DNA of 32,098 nt from Bacteroidales bacterium (GCA_017428245.1 JAFRRF010000031.1:1-32098); one strand, 5' to 3'; positions 15,701 through 25,417 are shown, counted from the stretch's first letter. Numbers and translations are program-made. Notes: generated from the sequence alone by a model not told the origin.

Positions 15701-16021
15701 GCGGGTGGTGGCGCTGTCAACGGCCGTGAAGCTCTCCTTGCCGACGCGTCTCACCTCTCGTACACCGTCCACTTTCGTGATGCAGATGCGGCGGATGTGC
15801 CCGTCCACGAGCATTTCGCAGGCGCCGCACTTGCCGATGCCGCACTCCATGGTGCGTTTGCGGTCTTTGAGACTGTGGTGATGGACCGGGAAGCCGGCCT
15901 GGTGCAGGGCGGCGGCGATGGTCTGGCCCTTCTGGCCGCGGACCGTCTGTCCTTCAAATTGAAATTCGTGCAGGTCTTCCTGCGGGATATCCAGAATCGG
16001 ATGGGATGTTATCTTGTGCAT
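12773..16021 (-). CDS. Multi-domain FAD/Fe-S oxidoreductase (HcnABC-like fusion; candidate proline/imino-acid dehydrogenase)
   Basis: 1082 aa in one chain. Domains in order: an HcnA-type [2Fe-2S] domain (about 15-100; Cys60, 65, 68, 80); an HcnB-type pyridine-nucleotide/FAD oxidoreductase (about 115-420; IIGAGPAG at 121-128, second Rossmann VGAGNIG at 269-275); a two-[4Fe-4S] ferredoxin insert (Cys463, 469, 472, 476 and Cys497, 500, 503, 507); a BFD-like [2Fe-2S] domain (Cys611, 613, 647, 652); and an HcnC/DAO-type FAD amine oxidase (about 708-1070). These parts are separate subunits in hydrogen-cyanide synthase, opine oxidases and archaeal dye-linked L-proline dehydrogenases. The DAO part should oxidise a secondary or alpha-amine and pass electrons through the clusters. 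Being convergent to pruA makes proline or hydroxyproline a good guess; sarcosine or glycine are alternatives. No signal peptide; cytoplasmic. Confidence 0.85.
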   Translation of the reverse strand: MHKITSHPILDIPQEDLHEFQFEGQTVRGQKGQTIAAALHQAGFPVHHHSLKDRKRTMECGIGKCGACEMLVDGHIRRICITKVDGVREVRRVGKESFTAVDSATTRQSESKKVYRTAVAIIGAGPAGLAVREELNKAGIDCLVLDNNDSIGGQFQMQTHQFFFFEKEQKFGGMRGFDIAKTLAGDSLEGIMLNCVVWDILEGKRLAVKNIVSQEIFYVDAEQLVVAAGALPFMPAFKNDDLPGVFTAAVVQRMMNKEFTLLGRNILTVGAGNIGYLTSYQAMQAGASVKAIIEAMPVEGGFPVQANRLRRLGVPIMTGYTLVEAIPNEDWSGVVGAIIAKCENFKPIPGTEVRIDGIDCINICTGLLPDSQLLRKGAEVFGRACHGVGDAVRIGEGTSAVLRGRQCAYEIQQELGRRIDYNAYLTLSKEYIDSQQRPHRVLDEPRKPSPERQRKGGFVIADCLYGFACNPCSFACKQGAITKSSTSVTPTIDYDKCIGCMECVAHCPGLAIFGYRPDKRELFLPIEFNVDKGAEVFLVDDDGKKVGEGTVERILVKPNKTNIAVVKAEKLYDDSGDEALLQARGFIVKDRYPEPLELTPTELNDDFTYICHCEDVRLRDLLALLKGRTSITAQELKHISRLGMGPCRGTRCLPRAKQALRAYGIEITGDFTPRGPMANLVEIGNVINPERKIELITNPKCTDVEIRRVGAFVAGGGMAGTALFRYLAEAGFKPVLANNEHGSSWRCIAGGRPAFSLPALADIATHNLEIFREVQALRNIDLKMTRYVNFVHDEETYRSLDASRAWSNAYMVDKKDFAKEISPYMNPDLDLYSHALISLDCWQATPGKTVDTVRQIGIRAGGQVFEDTEVIHVEKNGGLYRITVRDRNGRYVRYETEIFVNAMGAGAEKFARQLGIETGLYPVRHQAFITKRLPLIGKDGDSLDMLIDRRHYKGFSAVYGQQLAETGQIIGCASPAQDATDAGKNLKVNTQEFLEICSEVFTEWIPQLKGMSFQATWCGYYTEPRYIIDPALGLFVGMRGHGFMLSQYIAKMYVDALLGRPVPDYFKDLALGGPGLSEQAFK

Positions 16022-16043
16022 GGCGTTTTATTGTCAAACTCAA

Positions 16044-16071
16044 CAAAGTTATGAAAATAACCGTATCTTTG
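16044..16071. promoter_or_regulatory. Divergent -7 elements between flavoprotein gene and rfbC
   Basis: Minus strand TAACTTTG (16044-16051) serves the flavoprotein gene, and plus strand TATCTTTG (16064-16071) serves rfbC. Both match TAnnTTTG fully, but neither has a TTTG box at normal spacing. The two promoters face away from each other within 28 nt and probably compete. Confidence 0.5.
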
Positions 16072-16093
16072 TACAGTTGTAAAGCAAAAACCG

Positions 16094-16645
16094 ATGAATT
16101 ACATTAAAACTGACATCGAAGGGGCCGTCATTATCGAACCCCGGGTTTTCGGCGACCATCGCGGCTATTTCTTCGAATCGTTTTCGCTCCGCGATTTCGT
16201 GGCAAACGTGGGTCCGGTCGATTTCGTGCAGGACAATGAATCGTTTTCGGCACGTCGCGGCGTATTGCGGGGCCTGCATTTCCAGAAGGGCGAAGCGGCC
16301 CAGGCCAAACTCCTGCGCGTCGTGCGCGGAAGCGTCCTGGACGTGGCGGTAGACATCCGTCCCGGTTCGCCGACCCGCGGTCAGTATGTGTCGGTGGTGC
16401 TCAGCGGCGAGAACAAGCGTCAGTTTTTCATTCCGCGCGGTTTTGCGCACGGCTTCCTGGTGCTGGAAGACGATACGTTGTTCCAGTACAAATGCGACAA
16501 CTATTATGCGCCCGAAGCGGAAGGGTCATACCGGTGGAACGATCCCGCCCTGGCCATCGACTGGGGCATCGCGCCGGAAGACGTCATCCTTTCCGAGAAA
16601 GATGCGCGGGCGCCTTTTTTCAAAGACGCTTCAGACAATCTTTGA
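16094..16645 (+). CDS. rfbC: dTDP-4-dehydrorhamnose 3,5-epimerase
   Basis: 183 aa, a normal-length RmlC cupin. It epimerises dTDP-4-keto-6-deoxyglucose at C3 and C5 on the way to dTDP-L-rhamnose for surface polysaccharide. Visible motifs are HRGYFFE (22-28), QDNESFS (46-52), VLRGLHFQ with catalytic His62, FFIPRGFAHGF and Tyr132 in FQYKCDNYY. It stands head to head with the flavoprotein gene and tail to tail with rfbD, whose coding end overlaps it by 26 nt. The companion rfbA and rfbB are outside the window. Confidence 0.95.
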   Translation: MNYIKTDIEGAVIIEPRVFGDHRGYFFESFSLRDFVANVGPVDFVQDNESFSARRGVLRGLHFQKGEAAQAKLLRVVRGSVLDVAVDIRPGSPTRGQYVSVVLSGENKRQFFIPRGFAHGFLVLEDDTLFQYKCDNYYAPEAEGSYRWNDPALAIDWGIAPEDVILSEKDARAPFFKDASDNL

Positions 16646-17492
16646 GTGAGACTTCCCACGGGGGCGTCGCGACGCCGAAGTCGCGGCGGATTTTTTCCTT
16701 GGAGAGGACCGACCACGCAGGACGCGAGGCCGGGGTGGGGTATTGCGCGGTCGTGAGCGGATTGATGCGGCAGTTCAGCCCGCCTTCCTGCATGATGCGG
16801 GCGGCGAACTCTGCCCAGGAGCAGCGTCCTTCATCGGTATAGTGGTATATCTCACCACGCTGCGCATCGATTTTGGGAAGTACGTCCAGGATGGCCTGAG
16901 CCAGGTCGCGGGCGTATGTGGGGCTTCCGAACTGGTCGGCCACCACGCCGATTTCGGACTTTTCCGCGCCGAGCCGGAGCATCGTCTTCACGAAGTTCTT
17001 GCCGAATGGGGAGTAGAGCCAGGCCGTGCGGATGATCACGCCGCGGCAGCCGATGCGCCGGATGGCGTCTTCGCAGCGCCGTTTGCTCTCGCCGTACACG
17101 GACAGCGGATGGCGCCGCGACGCCTCGGTGTAGCTGACGCCGCTTTTGCGCCGTCCGTCGAACACGTAGTCGGTGGAAATCTGGACCAGCACGGCATCGT
17201 GGCGGCGGGCGCTGCGGGCCAGGTTGGCCGGTCCGTCCACATTGACGGCCATGCACAGGGCGACATCGCTCTCGGCGCGGTCCACGGCGGTGTAGGCGGC
17301 GCAGTTGATGATTGTGCCGATCCCGTTGTCCGTGACAAAGCTTTCCACGGCTGCGGCGTCACAGATGTCGAGCCGCCGCACGGAGCCCTCGTCCCGGATG
17401 TCGGAAAAAACGAATTCCGGCCGGCCGGCCGTGAGCAGCTGCAGTTCCGTGCCGAGTTGACCGAAGGCACCAGTGACCAGGACTTTTTTCAT
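16620..17492 (-). CDS. rfbD: dTDP-4-dehydrorhamnose reductase
   Basis: 290 aa from the ATG at 17492; the open frame extends upstream to 18089, but that part is a shadow of the DUF4290 gene. This RmlD-type extended SDR reduces the 4-keto group to give dTDP-L-rhamnose, using NAD(P)H. Motifs: GAFGQLG (8-14), NCAAYTAVD (63-71), STDYVFDG (106-113) and Tyr133-x3-Lys137 (YGESK). The C-terminal substrate region includes the RTAWLYSPFGKNFV block. It is the direct next step after the neighbouring rfbC, yet is transcribed toward it, with stop codons overlapping by 26 nt. Confidence 0.94.
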   Translation of the reverse strand: MKKVLVTGAFGQLGTELQLLTAGRPEFVFSDIRDEGSVRRLDICDAAAVESFVTDNGIGTIINCAAYTAVDRAESDVALCMAVNVDGPANLARSARRHDAVLVQISTDYVFDGRRKSGVSYTEASRRHPLSVYGESKRRCEDAIRRIGCRGVIIRTAWLYSPFGKNFVKTMLRLGAEKSEIGVVADQFGSPTYARDLAQAILDVLPKIDAQRGEIYHYTDEGRCSWAEFAARIMQEGGLNCRINPLTTAQYPTPASRPAWSVLSKEKIRRDFGVATPPWEVSLKDCLKRL

Positions 17493-17508
17493 CGGGTAAA
17501 ATTTTATA

Positions 17509-17537
17509 CAAAGATAAGAATTATTGGAGTATATTTG
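17509..17537. promoter_or_regulatory. Divergent -7 elements between rfbD and the DUF4290-ftsK operon
   Basis: Minus strand TATCTTTG (17509-17516) lies 17 nt before the rfbD ATG, and plus strand TATATTTG (17530-17537) lies 27 nt before the DUF4290 ATG. Both are full TAnnTTTG matches; the -33 boxes are weak. Confidence 0.5.
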
Positions 17538-17564
17538 TAAGTTAAATTGAGTAAAACCGCGAAC

Positions 17565-18197
17565 ATGGATTACAATACGCAGAGAGAGAAACTTGTGCTG
17601 CCCGAATACGGCAGGCACGTGCAGAAAATGATCGAACAGGTGAAGGCCATCGAGGACAAGGAGAAACGCAGCGAACAGATGCGTGCCGTGGTGCAGGTGA
17701 TGGGAATCCTGAACCCGCAGATCCGCGAATTCAACGACTACAAGCATAAACTCTGGGACCACGCCCAGGTAATCGGCGGTTTCGACCTCGACATCGACGC
17801 CCCGTATCCGGCACCCACGCCGCAGCAGTTCGAGGAAAAGCCCGATGTGATCGCCCTGCCCGGAACGCCGATCAAGGCCGCCTGTTACGGCCGTAACATC
17901 GAGAATATGATTGCCCTGATCGCCGACCGCGAAGACGACGATACCAAGAAAGAGATGATCCGCGTGCTGGCCCTGTATATGCGCCAGCAATACCTTATCT
18001 GGAACAAGGACAACGTGGCCGAGGAGACGATTTTCGCCGACATCGAGCGTCTCTCCGACGGAAAATTGAAAGTGCCGGAAGACGTCCACCTGGGAGCGAT
18101 CTCGCAGAACGCCAATTTCGCCCGCCCGGGCATCGGCGCCGGACAGAACGGCGGCTACGGGAATAAGAAAAACCGCAACTGGAAACGGAAAAAATAA
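17565..18197 (+). CDS. DUF4290 domain protein
   Basis: 210 aa, starting MDYNTQREKLVLPEYGR, the standard opening of this Bacteroidota-restricted family. A TTG six codons upstream is in frame but unlikely to be the start. The body (1-185) is mostly helical and charged, with no signal peptide or TM segment. The tail (about 188-210) is Gly/Asn/Lys-rich and ends in KKNRNWKRKK, which suits nucleic-acid or ribosome contact. It precedes ftsK by 3 nt and is surely co-transcribed with it. The function of the family is not known to me. Confidence 0.88.
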   Translation: MDYNTQREKLVLPEYGRHVQKMIEQVKAIEDKEKRSEQMRAVVQVMGILNPQIREFNDYKHKLWDHAQVIGGFDLDIDAPYPAPTPQQFEEKPDVIALPGTPIKAACYGRNIENMIALIADREDDDTKKEMIRVLALYMRQQYLIWNKDNVAEETIFADIERLSDGKLKVPEDVHLGAISQNANFARPGIGAGQNGGYGNKKNRNWKRKK

Positions 18198-18200
18198 CGG

Positions 18201-20690
<2,490 letters not shown>

Positions 20691-20703
20691 AAAAATACGT
20701 GTC

Positions 20704-21129
20704 ATGAAACGGGTGATTCTTCTGCTTACGATCCTGCTCTGCACCGCAGCCGGTGCACAGCAGCGTTTCTCCTGCAGTTTTAAAATGGTGGACAATACCT
20801 CCGGCAAGACCGTGGCCGAAGGGAAGGGCTATGTTCAGGATGATTGCTACCGTCTGGAAACCGACTGGATGCAGGTCTATTGCAACGGCAAGGACCGGTG
20901 GATCTATTCGCCCGGCAGCGACGAGCTGGTGGTCGAGAATAACGACGTGTCTTTCCTGCAGGAAATCAAGGTGAGCAGGGCTGCCGACGGGACGGCCGTG
21001 GTGGCTTACGATACCTACACGATTACCCTGACCGGCATCAAGGAGGTGGCCGAACCCTGGTCGGCCACATTCTTCATCATCGATCCCGAAAGTTTCGGGG
21101 ACGACACGATCATAACAGACCTGCGTTGA
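20704..21129 (+). CDS. LolA-like outer-membrane lipoprotein carrier protein
   Basis: 141 aa with a signal peptide (1-18, cut near AGAQ/Q), hence periplasmic. The mature part shows the LolA/LolB half-barrel style of alternating strands: FSCSFKMVDN, GKGYVQDDCYRLET, VYCNGKDRWIYSP and DELVVENND. LolA ferries lipoproteins from the inner to the outer membrane. This member is clearly shorter than E. coli LolA (about 200 aa) and may be a reduced relative. It lies 13 nt after ftsK, an arrangement seen in other Bacteroidales. Its end overlaps the convergent Nudix gene by 20 nt. Confidence 0.75.
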   Translation: MKRVILLLTILLCTAAGAQQRFSCSFKMVDNTSGKTVAEGKGYVQDDCYRLETDWMQVYCNGKDRWIYSPGSDELVVENNDVSFLQEIKVSRAADGTAVVAYDTYTITLTGIKEVAEPWSATFFIIDPESFGDDTIITDLR

Positions 21130-21586
21130 CGAATACCTCGACGATCGAGGGATAAGTGCCTTCCAGATACTCCGGGAGGCGCTTTTTTTCTACCCATTCG
21201 GCCCGCGTGATGTCTTCTTCCGTCTGGGGAAGGAGCGGTTCTTCCCGCTCGTCCGTCATCTCGTACCAGTACGTATGCTTGAGGACCTTTACGCCGAATA
21301 CTTTATAAGTGTGATGGGTGATGCAGATCAGTTTGCCGAGCGTAAGGTCGTGCAGGCCGGTCTCTTCGCAGACTTCGCGCAGGGCGCAGGACGCGATGTC
21401 CTCGTCCGGTTCCTGTTTGCCCTTGGGAAGGTCCCACAGATTGTGCCGGTAAATGAGCAGGTATTTTCCCTCCCGGTTGCGGACAAGGCCGCCGCCGGCG
21501 GGAACTTCCGTGAAGTGGGAACAGAATTCGGAGAAATCGGCGTCGTCCACGACGATGCGCTCCCGTTCGAAGTAAACGTTCTGCAT
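21110..21586 (-). CDS. Nudix hydrolase
   Basis: 158 aa with a complete Nudix box at residues 56-78 (Gly56-x5-Glu62-x7-Arg70-Glu71-x2-Glu74-Glu75-x-Gly77), which binds Mg2+ and cleaves nucleoside diphosphates linked to another group. Ahead of it AGGGLVRNREGKYLLIYR and WDLPKGK are typical of the fold. The N-terminal ~25 residues (YFERERIVVDDADF) resemble a short extra segment found in many Bacteroidota Nudix proteins. The substrate is not predictable. It is a single minus-strand gene between two plus-strand operons. Confidence 0.9.
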   Translation of the reverse strand: MQNVYFERERIVVDDADFSEFCSHFTEVPAGGGLVRNREGKYLLIYRHNLWDLPKGKQEPDEDIASCALREVCEETGLHDLTLGKLICITHHTYKVFGVKVLKHTYWYEMTDEREEPLLPQTEEDITRAEWVEKKRLPEYLEGTYPSIVEVFVNAGLL

Positions 21587-21593
21587 TTTTTGC

Positions 21594-21601
21594 TATCTTT
21601 G
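21594..21601 (+). promoter_or_regulatory. Possible -7 element for the rRNA methyltransferase operon
   Basis: TATCTTTG, a full TAnnTTTG match, 22 nt before the ATG at 21624. There is no TTTG at the expected upstream distance. Confidence 0.4.
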
Positions 21602-21623
21602 TTCTTCAGCGGCTGCAAAAGTA

Positions 21624-22490
21624 ATGTTTCCTGCGGAATTTATCAACGGTTTGCGCGAAAGTCTGGGGCCCCTTCGGGCGGAACGGATCCTGTCGGCGCT
21701 GTCTCAGGAGCCGGAAGTTTCGGTACGCGTCAACCCGTTCAAGTTCACGCTCGGGGACTTGCGGGCGCATTTCGGCGCCCTGGCCGGCGAGGCGGTTCCC
21801 TGGGCGCCGGAAGAGGGATTCTACCTGAATGGCAGGCCGTCGTTCACGCTCGATCCGTTGTTCCATTGCGGCGCCTACTATGTGCAGGAAGCTTCTTCGA
21901 TGTATGCGGGGAGCCTTTTCGAGCAGGCTTTGCAGCACATCGGCCGGCGGACGGGCCTGCGGGTGCTCGACCTGTGCGCCGCCCCCGGCGGAAAGACCAC
22001 GCAGCTGCTTTCGCATCTGGATGAGACATCGCTGCTGGTGGCCAACGAGGTGGTGCCCGCCCGCGCCACGGTCCTTGCGGAGAATGTCGCGCGCTGGGGC
22101 TGCTCCAACGTGGCCGTGACCCAGTCCGACCCTTCGGCCTTCCCGGCGATGCGCGCATATTTCGATGTCGTCGTGGCCGACGCTCCCTGCTCCGGCGAGG
22201 GTATGTTCCGCAAAGACGAACGGGCCGTGGCGGAGTGGTCGCCCGACACCGTGCGGCTTTGTGCGGCACGGCAGCGCCGCATCCTGGGCGATGTATGGCC
22301 TGCGCTGATGCCCGGCGGATTCCTGATCTATTCGACTTGTACGTTCAACCGTTCGGAAGACGAAGACAATGTGGACTGGATCTGTTCGGAGCTGAAAGGA
22401 TCGTGCCTTGAAATGCGGCATTTTTACCCCGGGGAAGACCGGGGAGAAGGTTTTTTTGCAGCTTTGATCCGAAAGGAGGGCCGGCGATGA
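21624..22490 (+). CDS. rRNA cytosine-5 methyltransferase, catalytic part (RsmF/NOL1/Sun family)
   Basis: 288 aa. An N-terminal RNA-recognition segment (1-85) leads into a Rossmann methyltransferase. SAM site VLDLCAAPGGKTTQ (114-127), motif IV DAPCSGEG with Cys189, and motif VI STCT with nucleophile Cys239 show a working m5C enzyme acting on rRNA. Bacteroidota RsmF proteins are normally about 450-480 aa, with a C-terminal PUA-like domain. Here the reading frame stops right after the catalytic domain (GEGFFAALIRKEGRR), and that domain follows in another frame at 22487 with a 4-nt ATGA overlap. See the partner entry. Confidence 0.9.
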   Translation: MFPAEFINGLRESLGPLRAERILSALSQEPEVSVRVNPFKFTLGDLRAHFGALAGEAVPWAPEEGFYLNGRPSFTLDPLFHCGAYYVQEASSMYAGSLFEQALQHIGRRTGLRVLDLCAAPGGKTTQLLSHLDETSLLVANEVVPARATVLAENVARWGCSNVAVTQSDPSAFPAMRAYFDVVVADAPCSGEGMFRKDERAVAEWSPDTVRLCAARQRRILGDVWPALMPGGFLIYSTCTFNRSEDEDNVDWICSELKGSCLEMRHFYPGEDRGEGFFAALIRKEGRR

Positions 22491-22876
22491 AGACACTGGT
22501 GAGAAAAGATCTGGTCAAGCAGGTGTCCGACTCTCTTGCAGCGGAACTTCCCCGGTTGGAGAAGCATCTGAAGGTCATCGTTTCAGGTACGGCCGCGGCC
22601 GTGCGGAAAGGACGGGACCTGGTGCCGGAGGCGGATTTCGCGCTGGCGGTCCGCCGGGAGGGCGTCGATGGCCTCCTTTACGAGCCGGTCGAAGTGTCGC
22701 GCGAAGATGCCCTGCGTTTCCTCTCCAAGGAGCCGATTGCGCTCCCCGATGCCCCCCTCGGTTATTTGCTGCTGACATATAAGGGATTGGGGCTGGGCTT
22801 CGTCAAGAACCTTGGCGGCCGTACCAACAGCCTGCTGCCCAATGCCCGCCGTATCCGAAAAAATATTGCCCTATGA
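22487..22876 (+). CDS. RsmF C-terminal RNA-binding domain as a separate ORF
   Basis: 129 aa matching the C-terminal part of RsmF-type methyltransferases: KGRDLVPEADFAL, then REDALRFLSKE, then GYLLLTYKGLGLGFVKNLGGRTNSLLP, the usual end of the full protein. Its ATG overlaps the stop of the catalytic ORF (ATGA) and is preceded by AGGAGG at 7-8 nt, so translation by re-initiation is credible. It could be a real two-subunit enzyme, a programmed -1 shift making both forms, or a frameshift in the genome or assembly. Both halves are intact, which argues against a decayed pseudogene. Its own stop overlaps the next gene by another ATGA. Confidence 0.8.
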   Translation: MKTLVRKDLVKQVSDSLAAELPRLEKHLKVIVSGTAAAVRKGRDLVPEADFALAVRREGVDGLLYEPVEVSREDALRFLSKEPIALPDAPLGYLLLTYKGLGLGFVKNLGGRTNSLLPNARRIRKNIAL

Positions 22877-25353
22877 TATCGTTCCGTCATCTTGTCAGAC
22901 TGGCAGCCGGATTGCTGCCGCTGCTCCTTGCGGCGCCGCAGGCGTCCGCCCAGCCGGGAAAACTCCCGGCCCAGCCTTCACCCGCCTCTTCCGTGGAGTA
23001 TTACCTGCCCGTTTCGGGCGCACGTTACAATACCGGCATTCTGCCGCCCCAGGCTTTCCTGGGCTTCGAGCTCGACGAGCGTCTGGCCGACTGGGGCGAC
23101 ATCACGCGTTATGTGGATTATCTGGCCGGCGTGTCCGACCGGGTTTCCGTGGAACGCTTCGGTTATACTTTCGAGCGCCGGCAGTTCCTCCAGGTCTGCA
23201 TCACGTCGCCCGCCAACCAGCGCCGGCTCGAGGATATACGCCTGGAGCATCTGAAGGTGACCGATGCTTCCGTGTCGGAGACGCTCGATCTGGAGCGGAT
23301 GCCGCTGGTGGTGGACCTTCGGGCCACGATCCACGGCAACGAGATTTCCGGCGCCCAGGCGTTGCTTGCCGTGATGTTCTTCTATGCCGCGGCGGAGGAT
23401 GCCGCCGTGGAGGAAATGCTGGAACATACGGTGCTGCTCGTCGTCCCGGCGCAGAATCCCGACGGGATGAGCCGGTTCGCGACCTGGGTGAACGCCAATT
23501 CGAGCGTACACCATTTCCTCGACAACCAGGCCCGCGAGTATCACGAGGCGTCGCCTTCCTCCCGGGCCAACCATTACTGGATGGATACCAACCGCGACTG
23601 GCTTACGGCACAGTATCCGGAAGGACGCAATCTGGTGACGATGTATGAACGCTGGATGCCGAACGTCCTGCTCGACCTGCACGAGATGGGCAGCGCACGC
23701 AGTGGTCTCTATTATTTCAGTCCGGGCGATCCCAACCGTACTTACAAGTATATTCCGCAGGAGAACCAGGATCTGACGCGCACGATCAGCGAGACGACCC
23801 GCCACTATCTGGATTCGATCGCCGTTCCGTATTTCACCGGACGCGGCTATGACGATTATTTTATCGGCAAGGGTGCCTGTTACGGCGACATCCAGGGCTC
23901 CGTGTGCATCCTGCACGAGCTTTCCTCGCCGCGCGGACATCTGCGCGATTTCGGCGAGCACGGGATCCATACCTTCGGCGAGACGGTCCGCTGGCACGGC
24001 CTGGCGGCGGCGGGCGTTCTCAATGCCTCCGTGGCCAACGCCCGGCATCTCAAGGATTACCAGCGCCGCTTCTATCAGGAGGCGGCCCGAACGGCAGCGA
24101 AGGACCCTGCGGCGGGTTACGTATTCGACGCCCGCGGAAACCGGGGCATCGCCTTCAATTTCCTGGAAAACCTGCTGCTGCACGAGATCGAGGTCTTTCC
24201 GGTGCAGGGCGTGGAAGGACAGTATTTCGTACCCTTCCGCCAGAAGCACTATTACAAGGTAAAAGGGGTTTTCGAGGATATTACGGAGTTTATGGACGAC
24301 AAGTTCTATGACATTTCCACCTGGTCGCCCGCCCGTGCGTACAATCTGCAGTATGAAACGACGGCCCGGACGCCTGCGGTCGGCGCCCCGCTCACGGAGG
24401 CCGTCCTGCCCGCCGGCCGTGTGACCGGCGGGGAGAGCCCGCTGGGGTACACGTTCGATCCCGCGGAGTTTTATGCGCCGTTTATGATCGCCGCACTCCA
24501 GCGTCAGGGTATCCGGGTGGAGGTTACGCCCGAAGGCGTGCTGGTCGTCCCGGCAGCGGACCAGCCTTACGATGCGCCGGCACTTTATGACGCCGTATCT
24601 GAGCTGGCGGCCGAATGTGCCGTGGACGTGACCGCGCTGGCAGCCGGCCGTCGGAAGACCCTCGACTCCTATGTAAAGGAACGCTCGGCGGTCCGTCAGC
24701 CGCGTACCGCAATCATTACCGATACGGGCGCTTCCAGCCAGCAGGGATCGCTCTGGCATATGCTGGACTTCCACTTTGCGATGAACCATTCGCTCGTGGA
24801 TTTCGATACCTTCGCAGGCGGACGTTTCGAAATCGACCGTTACGACGTGATGGTTTTCTCGGGCGGCGTGCCGGTGGAGAAAGCGGATGCGAAAGCCTGG
24901 AAGAGGCTCTCCGACTGGGTGGAAGGCGGCGGTACGCTGATCCTGCTGGGCCAGGCCCACGAGGTTTCCGGCGTCATCGGCGGCGACAGTGTGACGGCGG
25001 AGACCGGCGGCGGCATCAGCGGTCTGGTGCTCAATGCGGAAATGACGCATCCCGACAGTCCGCTCTTCTGGGGTTACCGGCAGCAGGATATCGATGTCTT
25101 CAAGGGATCGGCGACGGTCTGGACCGTAGCGCCGGACGCCGAAGTGCTGCTGCGCTATGGCGCGGAACCCTATCGTTCCGGCTATGTGACGCCGGAGAAT
25201 CTGGCCCGCTTCGCCGGCGCTCCCATCGTCGCCGTCAAACGCGCCGGGGAAGGACGCATCCTTTACATCCAGGAAGACTTCGCCTACCGTGCCTACTGGC
25301 TCGGTACGAATCACATCCTGACCAACGCTGTTTTCTTCGGAGACCGGCTTTAA
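22873..25353 (+). CDS. Large secreted M14 zinc carboxypeptidase with C-terminal amidotransferase-like domain
   Basis: 826 aa with a signal peptide (1-26, cut at ASA/Q). Peptidase M14 domain (about 70-400): zinc ligands His154 and Glu157 in IHGNEISG, Asn-Pro-Asp-Gly at 195-198, third ligand His270 in DLHEMG, and catalytic Glu349 in CILHELSS. A beta-rich middle follows. A flavodoxin-like, class-I-amidotransferase-like domain (about 690-826) contains YDVMVFSGGVP and WVEGGGTLILLGQA; no catalytic Cys is evident there, so it is probably structural or ligand-binding. This two-part layout is common in periplasmic M14 proteins of Bacteroidota. Role: peptide trimming outside the cytoplasm. It is coupled by an ATGA overlap to the RsmF pieces, an unrelated function. 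Confidence 0.88.
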   Translation: MISFRHLVRLAAGLLPLLLAAPQASAQPGKLPAQPSPASSVEYYLPVSGARYNTGILPPQAFLGFELDERLADWGDITRYVDYLAGVSDRVSVERFGYTFERRQFLQVCITSPANQRRLEDIRLEHLKVTDASVSETLDLERMPLVVDLRATIHGNEISGAQALLAVMFFYAAAEDAAVEEMLEHTVLLVVPAQNPDGMSRFATWVNANSSVHHFLDNQAREYHEASPSSRANHYWMDTNRDWLTAQYPEGRNLVTMYERWMPNVLLDLHEMGSARSGLYYFSPGDPNRTYKYIPQENQDLTRTISETTRHYLDSIAVPYFTGRGYDDYFIGKGACYGDIQGSVCILHELSSPRGHLRDFGEHGIHTFGETVRWHGLAAAGVLNASVANARHLKDYQRRFYQEAARTAAKDPAAGYVFDARGNRGIAFNFLENLLLHEIEVFPVQGVEGQYFVPFRQKHYYKVKGVFEDITEFMDDKFYDISTWSPARAYNLQYETTARTPAVGAPLTEAVLPAGRVTGGESPLGYTFDPAEFYAPFMIAALQRQGIRVEVTPEGVLVVPAADQPYDAPALYDAVSELAAECAVDVTALAAGRRKTLDSYVKERSAVRQPRTAIITDTGASSQQGSLWHMLDFHFAMNHSLVDFDTFAGGRFEIDRYDVMVFSGGVPVEKADAKAWKRLSDWVEGGGTLILLGQAHEVSGVIGGDSVTAETGGGISGLVLNAEMTHPDSPLFWGYRQQDIDVFKGSATVWTVAPDAEVLLRYGAEPYRSGYVTPENLARFAGAPIVAVKRAGEGRILYIQEDFAYRAYWLGTNHILTNAVFFGDRL

Positions 25354-25358
25354 TTCAC

Positions 25359-25389
25359 AAGGGTTGGTTCCTGCCGGAAACCAACCCTT
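25359..25389 (+). terminator. Hairpin after M14 peptidase gene
   Basis: AAGGGTTGGTTCC pairs with GGAAACCAACCCTT (one bulge) around TGC(C), starting 6 nt after the stop. No clear T-run follows, so it may be a factor-assisted end. Confidence 0.6.
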
Positions 25390-25417
25390 GCTACTAACCT
25401 AAACTTAAACTTAAACT

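Noticed and set aside
14186-16054. 622-aa plus-strand open frame opposite the flavoprotein
   Set aside because: Shadow frame; cysteine motifs and FAD sites are on the minus strand.
17493-18089. Upstream extension of the rfbD frame
   Set aside because: It is the reverse frame of the DUF4290 gene; RmlD proteins start at MKKVLVTGA.
22978-25314. 778-aa minus-strand frame opposite the large M14 gene
   Set aside because: Shadow frame with no recognisable domain; the plus strand has the zinc motifs.
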